From Bacteroidales bacterium (lineage in GTDB: Bacteria; Bacteroidota; Bacteroidia; Bacteroidales; F082): DNA of 14,698 bases. The position numbers were made by a program, and so were the translations under genes. Below, piece after piece: positions 1 through 5,596 of this stretch. Location of the stretch: assembly GCA_900769945.1 (NCBI GenBank), contig CAAGIO010000016.1, positions 1-14,698 on the forward strand, given 5' to 3'. Positions within the stretch are counted from its first letter, which is position 1, and every line of letters begins with the position of its first letter. The notes below the pieces were generated by a model. It ran no database searches. It was not told the DNA's origin and worked only from the letters and a program-made list of their open reading frames with translations.

Positions 1-1
1 C

Positions 2-61
2 ATCATGCGTGTCGCCACCGACAACGGCGTCACGTTCGAGGAGAAGGTTGTGAGGGAATAA
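2..61 (+). CDS. 3' end of an unidentified protein-coding gene
   Basis: An open frame enters from the left edge and stops with TAA at 59-61, giving 19 residues that end in NGVTFEEKVVRE. The tail is hydrophilic and acidic/basic with no domain I can name, so the product stays unknown. Reasons to believe it is coding: the frame is open to the edge, its codons end mostly in G or C like the core genes further along, and a strong hairpin follows the stop. The last 12 codons recur in diverged form at 972-1007, where three of the four base differences are synonymous third-position changes. That pattern is expected if both copies evolved as protein-coding sequence. Confidence 0.6.
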   Translation: MMRVATDNGVTFEEKVVRE

Positions 62-62
62 T

Positions 63-73
63 CCCCCCCCCCC
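63..73. repeat. Homopolymeric C tract (11 C)
   Basis: Eleven consecutive C residues begin two bases after the upstream stop codon. The tract lies outside any coding frame, so length change would not shift a protein. It sits just before the terminator-like hairpin. The exact count may be affected by sequencing or assembly error. Confidence 0.8.
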
Positions 74-82
74 ACAAAAACA

Positions 83-120
83 CTCCCGCCGCTAACGGCA
101 CAAGCCGGTGGCGGCGGGAG
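83..120 (+). terminator. GC-rich bipartite hairpin, probable terminator of the upstream gene
   Basis: CTCCCGCCGC (83-92) pairs perfectly with GCGGCGGGAG (111-120). Inside, CGGC (96-99) pairs with GCCG (104-107) around an ACAA loop, so the whole 38 nt folds into one long stem with an internal loop. No U-run follows on the + strand. On the opposite strand the hairpin is followed by TGTTTTTG, so it could also stop transcription arriving from the right. Placement just after a stop codon supports a 3'-end role. Confidence 0.6.
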
Positions 121-269
121 ATATTCACACACTACTGAATCACGTAAGACAAGTCAAGGTGGGGCGGAAAAAATAATGTGTAAAGAACTTAACATTCTTT
201 AACATTTTTTTATTTCTACGGGAAAAATACTCCCTCACGTGAAATATTCCTCCAAAAGGAGTGATTTTC
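121..269. other. Non-coding AT-rich stretch with minor dyads
   Basis: No convincing open frame is present. Small features seen are an AAAGAA/TTCTTT dyad at 182-200 followed by a T-rich run, the palindrome TCACGTGA at 235-242, and a CTCC-AAAA-GGAG mini-hairpin at 250-261. None is strong enough alone to assign a role. The stretch is the left half of the 391-bp gap before the gene at 453. Confidence 0.5.
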
Positions 270-353
270 TCAGATTTTATGCTTACCTTTGCCATGTCAT
301 TGATGATTTTTGCTTGTCTTGAAATGCAGCACTAAGGTAAGTGAAAAATCTGA
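270..353. repeat. Inverted repeat A (270-289 / 334-353)
   Basis: Positions 270-289 and 334-353 are reverse complements at 17 of 20 positions. The arms pair as TCAGATTTT with AAAATCTGA and CTTACCTT with AAGGTAAG, interrupted by one 3x3 mismatch. The intervening loop is 44 nt. The right part of the left arm contains a TACCTTTG promoter-like box. The repeat interlocks with repeat B rather than nesting with it. Confidence 0.75.
284..291 (+). promoter_or_regulatory. Candidate -7 box (TACCTTTG) for the gene at 453
   Basis: TACCTTTG followed by C matches the Bacteroidota TAnnTTTG -7 consensus. No good TTTG -33 element lies about 19 nt upstream. If used, transcription would start near 298-300 and leave a leader of about 150 nt before the ATG at 453. 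The box lies across the junction of inverted repeats A and B. Confidence 0.35.
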
Positions 354-362
354 CATGGCAAA
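288..362. repeat. Inverted repeat B (288-299 / 351-362), perfect 12 bp
   Basis: TTTGCCATGTCA at 288-299 is the exact reverse complement of TGACATGGCAAA at 351-362, with 51 bp between. Each arm abuts and slightly overlaps the matching arm of repeat A, giving the order A-B-A'-B'. The left arm overlaps the promoter-like TACCTTTG at 284-291, so an operator or recombination-site role is possible at the DNA level. Confidence 0.75.
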
Positions 363-420
363 ATCCTGGGCAATATTTTGTTGCTCAGGTACTTATAAAA
401 AAGTTAAACTAAAGTGCTGC
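326..420 (+). other. Predicted structured leader: stem C enclosing hairpin D
   Basis: GCAGCACT (326-333) is the exact complement of AGTGCTGC (413-420). Between them CCTGGGCAA (365-373) pairs with TTGCTCAGG (381-389) around a 7-nt loop, with one G-U pair. Hairpin D is properly nested inside stem C, so an RNA starting near 299 could fold this way and finish 32 nt before the start codon at 453. The shape resembles a cis-regulatory leader, but I recognise no known riboswitch or ncRNA family. Confidence 0.4.
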
Positions 421-452
421 GGAATTAATATGTAATAAATAATTAACATACT

Positions 453-920
453 ATGATTAAAAAACATAACTTGATGTATGCCTTCTCTGTTGTTCAATCG
501 CTTATTCTATTTTTTGGAGGCAACGTCTTCGCAAAAGGAATCGTAAAGAACGATCCATGCTCATTAATATATTTAAGCCAAAAAGAATTGCTTTGGGCTG
601 TTTTAACGGGTGTTTGTTGCACTTTGGTAATGTTCATTCCTATACTAATTTATTATCGCAGAAGAAAAATTGTCGAACCAGACGATATCAAGAGAAAAAG
701 GATAAATAGAATGCCGATTTTCAACGTAATAGGAGTGATAATAAATGTCGCTCTACTTGTATTATTCATATTGCTTGACAGAAACAGGATGCCGGTCATT
801 AGTGAAGGCAATGGTTTTAGCGTCGTAGCAATCTACTACATCTCTACCGCAGTATCATTGTTGTGCTGTATAGCTGTCATGGTAATCAATAGATTACGAT
901 TACATGAAGTAGTGGAATAG
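453..920 (+). CDS. Unrecognised small membrane protein, 155 aa
   Basis: I do not recognise this family. The protein begins with a positively charged start and a hydrophobic segment at about 8-27 that could be a signal peptide (VFA-K near 27) or a first membrane helix. Three more hydrophobic segments lie at about 47-67, 90-108 and 122-145. A strongly basic linker (YRRRK, then KRKRINR) after helix 2 is probably cytoplasmic by the positive-inside rule. No catalytic motif is visible. The gene is visibly richer in A and T than its neighbours, with many AAA, ATA and TTA codons, which may signal a separate origin. It stands alone, after a structured leader and between two copies of the same gene tail. 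That it is a real gene is fairly likely; function unknown. Confidence 0.65.
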   Translation: MIKKHNLMYAFSVVQSLILFFGGNVFAKGIVKNDPCSLIYLSQKELLWAVLTGVCCTLVMFIPILIYYRRRKIVEPDDIKRKRINRMPIFNVIGVIINVALLVLFILLDRNRMPVISEGNGFSVVAIYYISTAVSLLCCIAVMVINRLRLHEVVE

Positions 921-959
921 TATAGAGTGTGATAGTGCCGCTTATATCAGATTATGTAG

Positions 960-1007
960 CGACAGTGCGATGGTGTCACTTTCGAGGAGGAGGTGGTGAG
1001 GGAATAA
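960..1007 (+). pseudogene. Second, diverged copy of the upstream gene's 3' end
   Basis: Positions 972-1007 repeat 26-61 with 4 differences in 36 bases, and read DGVTFEEEVVRE-stop in frame against NGVTFEEKVVRE-stop. Three differences are synonymous third-position changes and one changes K to E. In-frame TAG at 957-959 cuts the copy off from any longer gene, so only a fragment remains. The bases after each stop (CCC...ACAAAAACAC and CCCGAAACAC) also look related. It is either the remnant of a tandem duplicate or the far junction of an insertion at the gene's 3' end. Confidence 0.6.
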
Positions 1008-1043
1008 CCCGAAACACTTTAATATTTAAAGGAGAAAACGTCA

Positions 1044-1103
1044 ATGGCAGCCACTGCGAGTGTAATCCGTTGGGCTGTCAATAGAATGCTCTTTCAACGG
1101 TAA
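1044..1103 (+). CDS. Possible micro-ORF, 19 aa
   Basis: An ATG at 1044 opens 19 codons (MAATASVIRWAVNRMLFQR) ending in TAA at 1101-1103. The sequence AAAGGAG lies about 8 nt upstream, a textbook Shine-Dalgarno that this phylum seldom relies on. The frame contains the dyad CCGTTG (1067-1072) and CAACGG (1095-1100), followed by a T-rich run, which could equally be a weak + strand terminator. The peptide matches no family I know. It may be a chance frame. Confidence 0.15.
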   Translation: MAATASVIRWAVNRMLFQR

Positions 1104-1140
1104 CAATTCTTGTTTTGTCATTATTATTTCTTATTGAAAC

Positions 1141-1174
1141 GAAAAAACGTAGGAACGTCCTTGTCCCTACGTTT
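1141..1174 (-). terminator. Rho-independent terminator of fba
   Basis: Read on the minus strand, AAACGTAGG (1174-1166) pairs with CCTACGTTT (1153-1145) and the stem runs into a T-run (TTTTTT, 1147-1142). It lies about 20 nt beyond the fba stop codon. Confidence 0.75.
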
Positions 1175-1194
1175 CGTGATATTCGATATTTTTG

Positions 1195-2199
1195 TTATTG
1201 AGCAAGTTTGTTGTTGCTGCCTAACACGTTGACTATCTTATGGATATATAGTTCTTTCATGTGGTCACGTGCTGGGCTGAGGTATTTGCGTGGGTCGAAC
1301 TCGGCGGGTTTCTCTGCTAAGGTCTTGCGCACTGCTGCTGTCATAGCGAGACGGCTGTCGGAGTCGATGTTTATCTTGCAAACAGCAGACTTGGCTGCCT
1401 TACGCAGTTGTTCTTCTGGGATACCGACAGCGGCTTTGAGGTTTCCGCCGTATTTGTTTATTGTGTCAACATCTTCTTGAGGGACAGATGAAGAGCCGTG
1501 GAGCACGATAGGGAATCCGGGTAACTCTTTTTCTATTGCTTCGAGCACATCGAAGGCGAGTGGAGGAGGCAGGAGCCGTCCGGTCTTCGGGTCAACGGTG
1601 CATTGTTCAGGGGTGAACTTGTAAGCTCCGTGCGATGTCCCTATTGAGATGGCTAAAGAGTCAACGCCGGTCTTGGTGACAAAATCGACTACCTCTTCTG
1701 GCTTGGTGTAGTGGCTGACTTCTGACGACACCTCGTCTTCCACGCCTGCCAAGACACCGAGTTCACCTTCCACTGTCACGTCATATTGGTGTGCGTATTC
1801 TACTACTTTTTTTGTAAGTGCCACGTTTTCATCGTAAGGGAGGGCTGAGCCGTCAATCATCACTGACGAGAAGCCCATGTCGATGCAGTCTTTGCAAAGC
1901 TCGAAAGAGTCGCCGTGGTCGAGGTGAAGCACGAGTTCAGGGTGTTTGCAGCCTAACTCCTTCGCGTATGCTACCGCGCCTTCTGCCATGTAGCGGAGAA
2001 GTGTCTGGTTTGCATAGTTGCGAGCGCCTTTTGAGATTTGCAGTATCACAGGTGATTTAGTCTCTACAGCAGCCATAACGATGGCCTGTAACTGTTCCAT
2101 GTTATTGAAGTTGAATGCCGGAATAGCGTATCCTCCGTTAATGGCTCTGCTGAACATATCGCGGGTATTTACTAACCCTAATTCTTTATAGTTTATCAT
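1195..2199 (-). CDS. fba: Class II fructose-1,6-bisphosphate aldolase
   Basis: This cytoplasmic zinc enzyme of glycolysis and gluconeogenesis reversibly cleaves fructose 1,6-bisphosphate into dihydroxyacetone phosphate and glyceraldehyde 3-phosphate. The 334-residue length fits the class II family. Visible motifs are PAFNFNN at about 27-33, the metal and catalytic LHLDHG at 91-96 (H95), VEGELG at 133-138, SIGTSHG at 185-191 (H190), IVLHGSSS at 231-238 (H234) and the phosphate-binding KINIDSD at 265-271. The start at 2199 gives a complete N-terminus, with a good promoter 37 nt upstream. It is transcribed alone: a terminator follows and the antiporter gene upstream on the same strand has its own promoter. 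Another glycolytic gene, pgk, lies 8 kb away in a separate unit. The identification is secure. Confidence 0.96.
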   Translation of the reverse strand: MINYKELGLVNTRDMFSRAINGGYAIPAFNFNNMEQLQAIVMAAVETKSPVILQISKGARNYANQTLLRYMAEGAVAYAKELGCKHPELVLHLDHGDSFELCKDCIDMGFSSVMIDGSALPYDENVALTKKVVEYAHQYDVTVEGELGVLAGVEDEVSSEVSHYTKPEEVVDFVTKTGVDSLAISIGTSHGAYKFTPEQCTVDPKTGRLLPPPLAFDVLEAIEKELPGFPIVLHGSSSVPQEDVDTINKYGGNLKAAVGIPEEQLRKAAKSAVCKINIDSDSRLAMTAAVRKTLAEKPAEFDPRKYLSPARDHMKELYIHKIVNVLGSNNKLAQ

Positions 2200-2236
2200 A
2201 GCGTTGTTTTTTATGCCCGATGGCTGTTTTAATTTG

Positions 2237-2266
2237 CAAATGTATTATTTCTTTTGATACAACAAA
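2237..2266 (-). promoter_or_regulatory. Promoter of fba (TTTG - 18 nt - TACATTTG)
   Basis: On the minus strand a TTTG (2266-2263) is followed after 18 nt by TACATTTG (2244-2237), close to the Bacteroidota -33/-7 consensus. The box continues as TACATTTGCAAA. The fba start codon lies 37 nt downstream of the box. Confidence 0.6.
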
Positions 2267-2310
2267 ACACTTTTATTTTTGATTTTAAAAATTATTTTAA
2301 GATGGCGATG

Positions 2311-3840
2311 TTAATTTTTCGGCTCATCTGCTATTTCGGGTTCGTTATCTTTTGAGATGAGTAGAATCTCGTCGCCTTTTCGTAGGAAGATGCTGCCGTT
2401 TGGCACGAGGTAGTTGTTGTCTCTTTTGACGAACATCACGAGGGTTCCCTGTGGAAGCGGATAGTCTTTGAGGAAAGCCTCGTCCTTCACTATCTGCATC
2501 TGCATCAATGCGTTAATCTCATCAGGTATCTCCACCCCGAAGTTCTCAGGGCTGCTGTTGTCGATGTCGCCAAGATTAAGTTTTCTTGCCATAAAAGGTA
2601 TAGTGGTGCCTTGGATGATGAGCGACAGTAGAGTGATAAAGAACACTATGTTGAAGATGAGTTTTCCGTCTTCCACGTCAGCCACCATAGGATATGTGGC
2701 GAAGATTATAGGGGCGGCACCGCGCAGGCCCACCCACGAGACGAAAACCTTGTCTTTTGCACTTATCTTCTTGAAAGGGATAAGGCATAGCCAAACGGCG
2801 AGTGGCCGGCCTATGATGATGACGAACAGCCCTATTATTACGGCAGGCACCGCGATGTCGAGCATCTCGCTCGGATTCACAAGAAGTCCGAGGTTAAGGA
2901 ACATTATTATCTGTACCATCCATACCAAGCCATCGAGGAGTTTCTCGATGTTTCGTCTCTCAATAAGCCTGCTGTCGCCAAACCAGTTGAAGCGTAAGTC
3001 TTTTATCTTCAGCTCTTTGCCTGTCCTCATGCCGGCGTTGCCTGTCACTATGCCCGCGATATATACGGCGAGGTATCCGTTGCCTCCTAAGCTGTCGGTG
3101 ATGGCGAATGTCAGGAAGATGAATCCCACAATGAGGATTTGGTATAAGGCCTTGTTCTCAAGCTTTAACCTGTTGTGAATCAACACGTATATCCTGCCGA
3201 ACACGTACCCGTTGAAGAAGCCGAGAGCGAACTGAATGATGAAGGTGAGGATTATTGTCACGACACTGATGTCGCTGTCGCCGCTGTTCTGTATCACCTG
3301 AATCATGACGATGGTGAGCATATAAGCCATCGGGTCGTTGCTGCCGCTTTCAAGCTCGAGCAAAGGCTGTAGGTTGTGGTGCATCTTCATCTTCTGCGAC
3401 CTGATGATGCTGAACACCGAGGCCGAATCAGTTGACGACATGGTGGCGGCGAGCAAGATGGCGAAGGTGAGTGGTAATGTGATGGCGTCGTTGAACACCT
3501 GTCCTATGCCGAAGATGAAAAAGCCCGTGAACACCGTGGTGAGCAGCACTCCCACCGTCGAAAGCGTCAAGCCCGGACCAAGGATAGGCCTGATGTCGTT
3601 GAACCTCGTACCCATACCGCCGGTGAACAATATGATTGTCAAGGCTATCATGCCGATGAACTGCGCGATGTTATAGTTGTCGTAATGGATGCCGAGACCG
3701 TCTTCCCCGAAAATCATCCCCACTATCAGGAAGATCAAAAGAGAGGGGACACCGAACTTATAACCCGTCTTTGTTATCAAAATGCTGAATATCAGAATTA
3801 TTGCAGCAAGAAGTAGAAAGTTACTTGTAGTGAAAGTCAT
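2311..3840 (-). CDS. nhaP2: K+/H+ antiporter, CvrA/NhaP2 type (CPA1 family)
   Basis: An inner-membrane cation/proton antiporter, 509 residues. By family knowledge it exchanges K+ (possibly Na+) for H+ and serves in volume and pH control. The first 415 or so residues are mostly membrane helices. They carry the conserved core SSTDSA at 135-140, ESGSNDP at 164-170 (the N-D pair of the ion site) and GLRGAAPI at 371-378. The C-terminal part (about 430-498), with QGTLVMF, LVPNGS and LRKGDEILLIS, fits a TrkA-C/RCK-C regulatory domain that senses ligands in the cytoplasm. The start at 3840 follows a TAACTTTG promoter box by 20 nt. It lies divergent to the YfcC-like transporter and 111 nt upstream of fba on the same strand. 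Family assignment is firm; the preferred cation is inferred. Confidence 0.9.
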   Translation of the reverse strand: MTFTTSNFLLLAAIILIFSILITKTGYKFGVPSLLIFLIVGMIFGEDGLGIHYDNYNIAQFIGMIALTIILFTGGMGTRFNDIRPILGPGLTLSTVGVLLTTVFTGFFIFGIGQVFNDAITLPLTFAILLAATMSSTDSASVFSIIRSQKMKMHHNLQPLLELESGSNDPMAYMLTIVMIQVIQNSGDSDISVVTIILTFIIQFALGFFNGYVFGRIYVLIHNRLKLENKALYQILIVGFIFLTFAITDSLGGNGYLAVYIAGIVTGNAGMRTGKELKIKDLRFNWFGDSRLIERRNIEKLLDGLVWMVQIIMFLNLGLLVNPSEMLDIAVPAVIIGLFVIIIGRPLAVWLCLIPFKKISAKDKVFVSWVGLRGAAPIIFATYPMVADVEDGKLIFNIVFFITLLSLIIQGTTIPFMARKLNLGDIDNSSPENFGVEIPDEINALMQMQIVKDEAFLKDYPLPQGTLVMFVKRDNNYLVPNGSIFLRKGDEILLISKDNEPEIADEPKN

Positions 3841-3860
3841 TTCTTGTTTTTTTCAGTTTG

Positions 3861-3868
3861 CAAAGTTA
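3861..3868 (-). promoter_or_regulatory. -7 box (TAACTTTG) for the antiporter gene
   Basis: On the minus strand TAACTTTG, continuing as TAACTTTGCAAA, ends 20 nt before the start codon at 3840. No clear -33 element is seen. It forms a back-to-back pair with the + strand box at 3901-3908. Confidence 0.5.
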
Positions 3869-3900
3869 AAAATAAAACATGAGAGATGCTAAAAATGATA

Positions 3901-3908
3901 TATCTTTG
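3901..3908 (+). promoter_or_regulatory. -7 box (TATCTTTG) for the yfcC-like gene
   Basis: TATCTTTG, continuing as TATCTTTGCAAA, ends 15 nt before the ATG at 3924. The leader would therefore be only about 8-10 nt, A/T-rich and without a Shine-Dalgarno. No clear -33 element is seen. Confidence 0.55.
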
Positions 3909-3923
3909 CAAAAATAATTTTTT

Positions 3924-5510
3924 ATGGCAAAACGCAAGGTACCACATACGTTTGTAATAGTGTTCCTCATCATAGTCGTAGCGGCGGTGATGACGTGGGT
4001 AGTGAGGCCGGGGAGGTATCTCGACGGCACATTTTATTACGAGGAGGACCTTCCTTCGGAGGTGCGTTCTGACTTTCAGCCGGAGTCACAGACATGGCAG
4101 GTGTTTGCGGCATTGTACAAGGGCTTCGTGCAGCAGGCGGGCATCATAGTGTTCATCCTCATCGTGGGTGGCGCCTTCTGGGTTATGAATAAAAGCCGCG
4201 CTGTCGATATGGGCGTTATCTCTTTCCTGAGGCTCACACGCTGTCTTGAAGGAAACAAGGTGATAGGCTTCTTGGGAATAGACAACATCATCATAGTGTT
4301 AGTGATGCTACTTTTCAGCCTGTTCGGTGCTGTCTTCGGGATGAGTGAGGAGTGTATCGCCTTTGTGATTATCGTGATACCGCTCGCAATATCAATGGGT
4401 TACGATAGTATCGTGGGTCTTTGTATGGTTTATGTAGCGGCGCATATCGGTTTCGCAGGCGCAATCTTGAATCCATTCACTATTGGGATAGCGCAGGGTA
4501 TTGCGGGCGTGCCACTCTTCTCCGGCATCGGATACCGATTGTTCTGCTGGGTTGTCATCAACATCTTCGGGATAGCATACGTCCTTCATTATGCGAAGAA
4601 AGTGAAGAGAGAGCCGCGGCTGTCTGTGATGTATGACGACGATGCCTATTGGCGTGAGAGGGAGACTGTGGCAGGCGAGGAGATGGAGCATTATGTGCCG
4701 AAAGCCGCATGGGTCGTCTATGCCGGTCTTACTCTCGTCATGGTGGCGTTCGCTATCATGTATCCTTCCACCACCTTGAGTGTGGGCGACAGCTCTTTGT
4801 CGCTCCCTTTGCTGCCGGTGCTTACCGCCGTCTTCGCCTTGTCGGGATTCGTCTCTCTGCGTAAGACGGTGCACCGTTTCATCTTGCTGCTGCTCCTATA
4901 CACCGTGCTGTACCTTATCATCGGTGTCATGGGTTACGGATGGTATCTTATGGAGATAGCGTCGCTCTTCCTCGTCATGGGGATATGCAGCGGCATAGCA
5001 ACGGGTAGGACCGCGAGCGATATTGCCTCTCTTTTCGTTGACGGCATGAAAGATATTCTGTCTGCTGCCGTTGTTGTAGGTCTCGCCGGCGGCATTGTCA
5101 TCATCCTTCAAGATGGCGGCATCATCGACACCATCTTGTACGGCCTCTCAAAGGCGATGTCGGATTTCGGGAAGGTGGCTTCTGTCGAGGTGATGTATGG
5201 CATACAGACCATTATTAATATAGTGATGCCTTCCGGCTCGGCAAAGGCTGCTATCACTATGCCGGTCATGGCTCCTTTCGGCGACCTTATAGGGCTGAGC
5301 CGACAAGCTGTGGTGATGGCCTTCCAGTTCGGTGACGGCTTCACAAATATGATTACCCCAACATCAGGAGTGCTGATAGGTGCTCTCGGTGTGGCGAAGA
5401 TACCTTATCAGAAATGGTTCAAATGGGCTTGGAAGTTTATTCTGATGATGATTGTCATCGGTGGGATACTCCTTGTCCCTGCAGTGCTGATGCCTTTAGA
5501 AGGGTTCTGA
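3924..5510 (+). CDS. yfcC: YfcC-family membrane transporter
   Basis: A 528-residue inner-membrane permease of the YfcC/DcuC superfamily, whose members are annotated as putative basic amino acid or dicarboxylate carriers. It has about twelve hydrophobic segments. The N-terminus KVPHTFVIVF leading into a helix ending VVRPGRY is typical of the family. The two hallmark re-entrant-type motifs are NPFTIGIAQG at about 183-192 and, in the second half, MPSGSAKA (about 435-442) with FTNMITPTSG (about 473-482). A polar, charged cytoplasmic loop at about 225-255 separates the halves. The start follows a consensus promoter by 15 nt. It is the first gene of a + strand group that includes L-serine ammonia-lyase, so amino acid uptake is plausible, but the substrate cannot be read from the sequence. 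Confidence 0.85.
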   Translation: MAKRKVPHTFVIVFLIIVVAAVMTWVVRPGRYLDGTFYYEEDLPSEVRSDFQPESQTWQVFAALYKGFVQQAGIIVFILIVGGAFWVMNKSRAVDMGVISFLRLTRCLEGNKVIGFLGIDNIIIVLVMLLFSLFGAVFGMSEECIAFVIIVIPLAISMGYDSIVGLCMVYVAAHIGFAGAILNPFTIGIAQGIAGVPLFSGIGYRLFCWVVINIFGIAYVLHYAKKVKREPRLSVMYDDDAYWRERETVAGEEMEHYVPKAAWVVYAGLTLVMVAFAIMYPSTTLSVGDSSLSLPLLPVLTAVFALSGFVSLRKTVHRFILLLLLYTVLYLIIGVMGYGWYLMEIASLFLVMGICSGIATGRTASDIASLFVDGMKDILSAAVVVGLAGGIVIILQDGGIIDTILYGLSKAMSDFGKVASVEVMYGIQTIINIVMPSGSAKAAITMPVMAPFGDLIGLSRQAVVMAFQFGDGFTNMITPTSGVLIGALGVAKIPYQKWFKWAWKFILMMIVIGGILLVPAVLMPLEGF

Positions 5511-5596
5511 TTTATAACGTGTTATGATGAAGGTGTCGGGTTGATAATCTGTTTTTTTTTGGAGAGATGGTCTAAGATAATGACAAAGAAAACATC

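Noticed and set aside
288..362. Invertible promoter switch flanked by 12-bp inverted repeats
   Set aside because: Bacteroidales do use invertible promoters, but the repeats here are short, the segment is only 51 bp, no promoter lies inside it and no invertase gene is near. It is kept only as a possibility to test.
270..420. Retron-type msr/msd or group II intron RNA
   Set aside because: The inverted repeats invited the idea, but no reverse transcriptase is encoded in the window and no family-specific motif is seen.
1183..1190. TATTTTTG as a + strand promoter box
   Set aside because: It fits TAnnTTTG but lies next to the 3' end of a minus-strand gene and drives nothing on the + strand; A/T-rich chance match.
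2468..3178. 236-codon + strand open frame opposite the antiporter gene
   Set aside because: It is the mirror of hydrophobic codons on the real strand; no motif and no promoter box were seen.
5511..5596. Terminator between the yfcC-like and ABC ATPase genes
   Set aside because: A T-run is present, but no stem of useful length precedes it, so I do not split the transcript there.
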